A stretch of 64,000 nucleotides of DNA from Achromobacter xylosoxidans A8 (GTDB taxonomy: Bacteria; Pseudomonadota; Gammaproteobacteria; Burkholderiales; Burkholderiaceae_B), in NCBI RefSeq assembly GCF_000165835.1, contig NC_014640.1, positions 5,766,001-5,830,000 on the forward strand. Reading direction: 5' to 3'. The notes under the pieces were generated by a model. That model was not told the origin of the DNA. It saw nothing but the letters and a program-made list of their open reading frames with translations, and made no database searches. Below are positions 59,131 through 64,000 of the stretch, in pieces. Numbering within the stretch: the first letter of the stretch is position 1; every line of letters starts with the position of its first letter. The translations under genes and the position numbers were made by a program.

Positions 59131-60299
59131 GCGGTAGGCGTCCCACGTTGCGCCAGGCCGCGGCGGCAGCGCTGCTGGCCGTGGCCGCGCAAGGCGCGTG
59201 CGCGCAGGAAGCCCGGGACATCTTCAAGACGGAGATTTTCCTCACGCCCTACAGCGAGTTGGGCGAAGGCGGCGAGACCTATCCGCGGCTGAACGGCAGG
59301 TTCTTGCTGATGACCGGCTACACCGGCTTCTTCGGCGTGCAGGACGACAACGGCCAGCTGCCGCGCTCGCACTGGAGCAGCGTGCAGCCCACGGCGGAAG
59401 CCGCGCTGGTGTTGCAGTTGAACCGGCAGTTTTCGGTTCGCGCCAAGGCGACGTTCAATTCGTCCACCAACGACACCAAGGACAACGCCTTTTCCGACCT
59501 GGGCGTGGACCTGGACAACCTGTTCGCCGCCTACACCGCGGACAACTACGCGCTGTATGGCGGCAAGATGGACCTGGGCTTTGGCGACGCCTGGCACGTG
59601 ATCGACGGCTTGTACACAGGCTTCAACGAAAACTCGGAGTTCCGCGGCTCGATCGGGCTGGGGGGGCGCTACACCCTCGATACCACGGGCCAAGGCACGC
59701 ATTCCGTGGCCGCCATCCTGTTCAAGCGCGACAACACCGCGATGAACCGCCGCTTCAGCCTGGACGGCGGTCTCATCGGACCGGATCAGCCGCCGCTGTT
59801 CAGCGACCAGTTGAAGTCCTTCATCCTCTCCTACGACTTCCGCGACCTGCCCGGGCTGGAAGGCTTGTCGGGCGGCCTGGACGCGGGCCGGCTGCATCTG
59901 GATCCCGGACAAGGCAAAAGCGCCAACACGGTGTCGGCCCGCTTGCGCTACGACACGCCGCTGGCCAACTCATGGAACCTGAGCTGGTTCAACGAAGCCA
60001 CTTATTCCAGCGCCTTTCGCGGCGCTCCCGTCTCCAATGGCAACGGCGTAACCTCGGTGTCGCTGTCGCGCGACCGCTGGCAACTGACCGCCACGGCCGC
60101 CGTGCGCAAGTTGTCCGGCAGCGGCCAGAAGCTGGCGCAGCATGGTTTGCTGGACGACACGGATTGGGGAATTTCAGGCGCGGTCACCTATGTCACTCCC
60201 CTGGGTTTCATCGTGCAGGCCGGGCTCACGCATCAGCGCGACCAGGCCCTGCGCATCAACCAGGGCGTTATTCGCATCGCTTACCAAGCAGGATTCTGA
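59127..60299 (+). CDS. predicted outer-membrane beta-barrel protein
   Basis: A 390-aa exported protein with signal peptide (AAAAALLAVAAQGACAQ). The body is made of alternating amphipathic strands (FSVRAKATFNSSTND, YALYGGKMDLGFGD, TVSARLRYDTPLANSWNLSW), and the last residue is Phe in RIAYQAGF, the outer-membrane assembly signal. I do not recognise a named family. The GTG start overlaps the AmpH stop, and a second serine hydrolase gene begins eight bases after its stop, so the three genes form an operon. It may be a channel for a substrate or product of those hydrolases. Confidence 0.82.
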   Translation: MSGRRPTLRQAAAAALLAVAAQGACAQEARDIFKTEIFLTPYSELGEGGETYPRLNGRFLLMTGYTGFFGVQDDNGQLPRSHWSSVQPTAEAALVLQLNRQFSVRAKATFNSSTNDTKDNAFSDLGVDLDNLFAAYTADNYALYGGKMDLGFGDAWHVIDGLYTGFNENSEFRGSIGLGGRYTLDTTGQGTHSVAAILFKRDNTAMNRRFSLDGGLIGPDQPPLFSDQLKSFILSYDFRDLPGLEGLSGGLDAGRLHLDPGQGKSANTVSARLRYDTPLANSWNLSWFNEATYSSAFRGAPVSNGNGVTSVSLSRDRWQLTATAAVRKLSGSGQKLAQHGLLDDTDWGISGAVTYVTPLGFIVQAGLTHQRDQALRINQGVIRIAYQAGF

Positions 60300-60306
60300 G
60301 GCCATC

Positions 60307-61884
60307 ATGAACCGCAAACATACGCTTATCACCGCCGCAATCGTACTTGCGCTGGGCAGCGCCCCGTCCGCCTGGTCGCAACCCGTGCCCATCGCCAACG
60401 GGCCGACCCCGCCCGCCGACGCGGTAGCGATCCCGGCCGGCAGCAAGGAACGCGCAGTGCAGGACCTGCCGCGAATCATCGCGGACATCATGCAGCGCAG
60501 CCAGGTACCGGGCATGGCGGTGGCGGTGGTCATCGACGGCAAGACCGTGCTGGCCCAAGGCTACGGCACGCGCGTAGCGGGCAAGCAGGCGCCGGTGGAC
60601 GCGCAGACCGTGTTCCAGATCGCGTCCATCTCCAAGTCATTGTCGGCAACGGTGGCGGCCATCGAAATATCCAAGGGCAAGGCCGCCTGGGACGATCCGG
60701 TGTCGCGCTATCTGCCGGACTTCAGGCTGAGCAATGCCTACGTGTCCGAAAGCGCCACGATCGGCGACTTCTTCGCGCACCGCTCCGGCTTGCCTGGCAC
60801 GGCGGGCGACGACCTCGAAGACCTGGGATTTTCCCGCCAGGACGTGATCGCCCGCCTGCGGCTGCTGCCGCTGGACGCGTTCCGCACGTCCTACCACTAC
60901 GCCAACTTCAGCACCACCATAGGCGCGGAAGCGGTGGCCAAGGCCGCCGGACGCCCCTGGGAAGCGCTTGCCGATGAACAGCTGTTCAAGCCGCTGGGCA
61001 TGAAGTCGACCAGCTACCGCTACGGCGACTTCGAGGCGCACGCCAATCGCGCCGTGCTGCATGCGTTCCAGAAAGGCAAGTTCGTGCCCTCGGGCCAGCG
61101 TGACGCGGACCAGCAGGCGCCCGCGGGCGGCGTGTCCTCCACGGTCGTCGATATGGCGGAATGGCTGAAGCTGCTGCTGGCTGACGGGCAGTACCAAGGC
61201 AAAGCCATGATCGCCCCGGGCGCGCTGCTGCCCGCATTGACGGCCCAGGCATTCAGCGCCCGTGCGCACGACCTGGATTCGCGTTCCGGCTTCTACGGCT
61301 ACGGCTTCAACGTCAACACCGAACTGGGCGGACGCCCCTCGATGGGGCATTCGGGCGCCTTCCTGATGGGGACCGGGACGACGTTCAGGATCGTGCCGTC
61401 CGCCGGCATCGGCATCGTGGTGCTGACCAATGGCGCGCCGGTGGGCGCGGCCGAATCCGTCGCGGCATCGTTCATCGACACGGCGCTGTACGGCAAGCCC
61501 ACGCGCGACTGGTTTGCGGCCTACAACGGCGCCATGAAGGCCTTTTTCGAACCCCAGGCCGATCTGTCCGGACAGGCCGAACCCGCCAAACCCGCGGCGT
61601 CGAAAGCGCTGTCGCAATACACCGGCAGGTTCGACAACCCCTACTACGGCCCTGCCGAAATCCAGGAAGCCAATGGCGTCCTGACCCTGGTGCTGGGTCC
61701 CAAGGGCATGCGCTTCCCCCTGCGCCATTGGGACGGCGACACCTACGCCTTCTCGCCCGCGGGCGAAGCCGAACTGGTGGCATCGCTGGCGTCCATCGTC
61801 TTCAAGATGGACCAGGGGCGGGCCCAGGGCTTCGACATCAAGTTCTACGACGACAGCGGCCTGGGCCGCTGGACCAGCAAGTAG
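60307..61884 (+). CDS. serine hydrolase of beta-lactamase/Pbp4* type with C-terminal extension
   Basis: A 525-aa secreted protein. Signal peptide at residues 1-25. The beta-lactamase fold spans about 50-400, with SISK (Ser107, Lys110), HYANFS near 199 and GHSGAF near 345 in place of KTG. The C-terminal 100 residues (ALSQYTGRFDNPYYGPAEI; LTLVLGPKGMRFPLRHW) form the DUF3471-like lipocalin-like extension seen in this family. The enzyme could cleave D-amino peptides or esters. It is the last gene of the ampH operon; the start at 60307 follows the barrel stop. Confidence 0.88.
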   Translation: MNRKHTLITAAIVLALGSAPSAWSQPVPIANGPTPPADAVAIPAGSKERAVQDLPRIIADIMQRSQVPGMAVAVVIDGKTVLAQGYGTRVAGKQAPVDAQTVFQIASISKSLSATVAAIEISKGKAAWDDPVSRYLPDFRLSNAYVSESATIGDFFAHRSGLPGTAGDDLEDLGFSRQDVIARLRLLPLDAFRTSYHYANFSTTIGAEAVAKAAGRPWEALADEQLFKPLGMKSTSYRYGDFEAHANRAVLHAFQKGKFVPSGQRDADQQAPAGGVSSTVVDMAEWLKLLLADGQYQGKAMIAPGALLPALTAQAFSARAHDLDSRSGFYGYGFNVNTELGGRPSMGHSGAFLMGTGTTFRIVPSAGIGIVVLTNGAPVGAAESVAASFIDTALYGKPTRDWFAAYNGAMKAFFEPQADLSGQAEPAKPAASKALSQYTGRFDNPYYGPAEIQEANGVLTLVLGPKGMRFPLRHWDGDTYAFSPAGEAELVASLASIVFKMDQGRAQGFDIKFYDDSGLGRWTSK

Positions 61885-61904
61885 CCGCCCCGCGCGCCGC
61901 CAGC

Positions 61905-64000
61905 TCAAAAACGGTAGGCGGCGCGCAGGGTCAGGGACTGGTCGCGGTATTCCCCATTGCCGCGCAAAGCGTATTCCGTCTTCAGCTCCACGCCCTTGGG
62001 CGTGACGTATTCCAGGCCTGCGGACAGATTGCCATAGGTCCTGGGCATGCCGGACCGCAGCGTGAACGGCGCCGCGCCTGGCACATTGAGCTGCATGGTG
62101 CTGACCACGTCGCCGCCGCTCAGAAAGCTCATCCCGCCGGCCACGTATGAGCGCAAGGTCGAGCCGTTGGCCAGGTCCTTGCGTCCGCCCAGTTCCATCA
62201 TGGGCGAGACCATGAACGAGGTCGTGTCGTTGCCGCGCACCTTCAGGTTGAAGGCGCCCGCGCCTTGTTCGTCGTAGCCGTCCTGCCGGATGTGGTTCAC
62301 GTCCAGGTCCATGTACGGCCGCAAGTACCAGGACGGCTGGCTGAATTCGTAGGCGGTGCGCAGCCTGGCCGCCAGAAAGGACGATTCCGGCTTGCTCTTG
62401 GCCACGCCGTCCAGCGTGCCGCGCGACATCCTGCTCTTCTCCACGCCGCCATGCACGGCAAGCGACACCTGCCACGGCGCATTGTTGTACTTCAAGGCCA
62501 GGCCGCCCGCGTAGGTATCGCTATTGCCCGAGAGATCCGAGGCCGAGGTGGTCTTGCCATAGGCGTAGCTCAGCGAACCGCCCAGGAACCAGTTGGTGGC
62601 GATCTCGCGCTGCGCGCCCAGCGTGAGCGTGCTCTGGCGCACGCGGTAGCCTTCGTCGTCCGAGGTGGCCTTGCGCTGGGTCCAGTTCGTGTCCAGACGG
62701 GTCCAGACGCAATCGCCCTCGCGCAGGATGGTGCTTTCTCCGACGAACGCCGGGCAGCTCATCATCCGGTTCATCGACGCGTAGGACGCATGCATCTGGT
62801 TGGCGGCGCGGGCGAACTGGCCGTCATGGGCGATGCGGTTCAAGGCGTCGCGGTACTGGTCCGCCGTCTGGATCCCCGTGAGCTTGTCGAAGGTGGCGGC
62901 ATCGCTCTGTTTCCCCTGATCCCACAGCGCCTGCAACGAGTTCGCGATCCTCGCGCGATCCGCGCTCAGCGGCAATGCCGACGGGGTGAAATTGGCGTCG
63001 ACCGAAATGAGCGGATCGCGCAAGCCGCCGGCGCCGTTGTTCTTCAGCGCATAGTTGAACAAGGGGCTGTCGCTTGCGGTCGCGGGCATGCTGTTTTGCG
63101 CGGCATCGAAATGGCCTATCCCCAGCCACACGTTCTTCACGGGATTGCGCAGCACGGGTCGGACCGTTCCCGCGAAGGTCGATGCGCCCGATACCGAGAG
63201 GAAGTCGCTGTTGTGGCCGCCAAAGTCCAGATCGGGCCGGTAGGTTCCCGTGTGGTTCAGCGCGCCCGTGATCCGGGTCGCGGCAAACACGCCCGGCCTG
63301 CCCGGATTCAGGATGCCGGCGCTGGCCAGATCGCCCTGGAAGCGGGCGCCGCTGTACAGGTTGGCGCCGGCGTTGTTATGGAAGAGGCTGCCGCTACCCA
63401 TCAGCACGTCGCCCGCCACGGTTCCGCTATTGTTGACGACGGTCTGGCCGGCCACGTCGATCGCCGTCTTCGCCTGAATCGTGCCGGCATTGGTGATGGT
63501 GGTGCTGGCCAGCGGCGCGATGGCCAGGATGCCCGTGCCGGACTTGGCGTCGGCGCTTATCAAGGCATTCTGCTCCAGGCTGACCGAGACCGCCCGGCCT
63601 CCGCCATAGGCGCCATTGCTGATCGCGACCACGGCCGGCGAATTGGCGCCGGTGGCGACGACCTGCGCGGCATGGCCGATGGCCACGCTTACCGGCCCGC
63701 CGTATGCCGGGTAGTTGCCCGGCGTGCTGTATTGATAAAGTGCGCCGTCCTTGAACACGCCGCCCCCGCCCACGCTCATCGCCAGGATCGCGGGCGCGTT
63801 GGCGCCGGAAGTCTGGACAGTGCCGCCCGTGCCGATGGCCACGTTGATGCTGCCGCCATTGCCCTGGCCGCCGGTCAGTCCCGCGTTCTGTATGAGGCCC
63901 GTCGTGTATTGCGCGGACGACTGGTCGCCCGCCAGCCCGCCGCCGCCGCCCACGCTTTGCGCCAGGATGCCGGCGGCGCCTTTGCCCGAGGTCGCGACCG
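61905..64000 (-). CDS. autotransporter (type Va) protein, N-terminus outside the window
   Basis: The frame is open to the window edge, so at least 698 C-terminal residues are seen. The passenger end carries repeated Gly-rich beta-helix motifs (ILAQSVGGGGG, ILAMSVGGGG, NAGTIQAKTAIDVAGQTVVNNSG). A linker with two cysteines (about 14 residues apart, near 62708-62755) precedes the C-terminal beta-barrel, from about 62700 to the stop, which ends SLTLRAAYRF with a terminal Phe. The barrel inserts in the outer membrane and exports the passenger. It is convergent with the serine hydrolase gene, 20 bp away. Passenger function is not visible; adhesion is typical of the family. Confidence 0.93.
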   Translation of the reverse strand, partial: VATSGKGAAGILAQSVGGGGGLAGDQSSAQYTTGLIQNAGLTGGQGNGGSINVAIGTGGTVQTSGANAPAILAMSVGGGGVFKDGALYQYSTPGNYPAYGGPVSVAIGHAAQVVATGANSPAVVAISNGAYGGGRAVSVSLEQNALISADAKSGTGILAIAPLASTTITNAGTIQAKTAIDVAGQTVVNNSGTVAGDVLMGSGSLFHNNAGANLYSGARFQGDLASAGILNPGRPGVFAATRITGALNHTGTYRPDLDFGGHNSDFLSVSGASTFAGTVRPVLRNPVKNVWLGIGHFDAAQNSMPATASDSPLFNYALKNNGAGGLRDPLISVDANFTPSALPLSADRARIANSLQALWDQGKQSDAATFDKLTGIQTADQYRDALNRIAHDGQFARAANQMHASYASMNRMMSCPAFVGESTILREGDCVWTRLDTNWTQRKATSDDEGYRVRQSTLTLGAQREIATNWFLGGSLSYAYGKTTSASDLSGNSDTYAGGLALKYNNAPWQVSLAVHGGVEKSRMSRGTLDGVAKSKPESSFLAARLRTAYEFSQPSWYLRPYMDLDVNHIRQDGYDEQGAGAFNLKVRGNDTTSFMVSPMMELGGRKDLANGSTLRSYVAGGMSFLSGGDVVSTMQLNVPGAAPFTLRSGMPRTYGNLSAGLEYVTPKGVELKTEYALRGNGEYRDQSLTLRAAYRF

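Noticed and set aside
60637..62475. 612-codon minus-strand frame spanning the serine hydrolase and autotransporter ends
   Set aside because: Crosses two convergent genes and has no recognisable domain.
61905..64000. Repeated GGCGGCGG-type DNA in the autotransporter gene considered as a tandem repeat array
   Set aside because: It follows from the Gly-rich beta-helix motifs of the passenger and is not a DNA-level array.

Overview
The window is high-GC DNA (visibly about two-thirds G+C, with long antisense shadow ORFs) and reads as a chromosomal segment of a betaproteobacterium in the Alcaligenaceae, most like Achromobacter or Bordetella. This rests on six Bug-type (TctC-like) periplasmic binding proteins, the trpI/trpBA divergent pair, a complete Sox cluster and many LysR/IclR-controlled acyl-CoA catabolic operons. 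Genus is inference. No tRNA, rRNA, CRISPR array, insertion sequence or phage integrase was seen.

Layout. 1-7302 (+): a Bug protein (5' end outside the window), an IclR regulator, two acyl-CoA dehydrogenases, an enoyl-CoA hydratase/3-hydroxyacyl-CoA dehydrogenase fusion and a classical thiolase: a beta-oxidation operon for an unknown imported acid. 7303-7732: gene-free, with a large imperfect inverted pair of palindromic repeats and a terminator. 7733-11721 (-): Bug, LysR, CaiB-type CoA transferase and enoyl-CoA hydratase. 11873-21588 (+): a paralogous LysR, Bug, DUF35 protein, thiolase-fold protein lacking the nucleophilic Cys, SDR, MaoC hydratase, two CoA-transferase subunits, a pair of acyl-CoA dehydrogenases and a 2OG-oxygenase-like protein; many genes overlap by ATGA. 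21600-25924 (-): aldehyde dehydrogenase, 3-hydroxyisobutyrate-dehydrogenase-type reductase and a second DUF35/thiolase-fold pair.

26076-32970: LysE exporter, a large Gly/Trp-rich secreted protein, then an orphan contractile-tail sheath gene followed by a decayed AAA+ ATPase and a 71-aa ORF, then a small membrane protein and a periplasmic DsrE protein. 32955-41898 (-): soxE/F-like flavocytochrome genes and soxCDYZAXWB, which together predict full oxidation of thiosulfate to sulfate; a promoter with a palindrome in its spacer precedes soxC.

42176-46913: two Bug operons (Bug plus M24 hydrolase; GAF plus Bug) flanking one LysR gene, with a similar sequence in both promoters. 46971-49956: trpBA with divergent trpI. 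50024-57832: a secreted unknown protein, a PIG-L deacetylase with a C-terminal repeat domain, IclR, FAH-family hydrolase, Bug, a ModA-like binding protein and a GAF-LytTR regulator. 57985-61884: AmpH-like serine hydrolase, outer-membrane barrel, second serine hydrolase. 61905-64000 (-): autotransporter whose N-terminus lies beyond the window.

The most unusual items are the sheath/dead-ATPase island, the inverted repeat pair at 7332-7559, the two Cys-less thiolase/DUF35 pairs, the inverted repeat that ends on the trpB start codon, and the palindrome between the -35 and -10 of the predicted soxC promoter.
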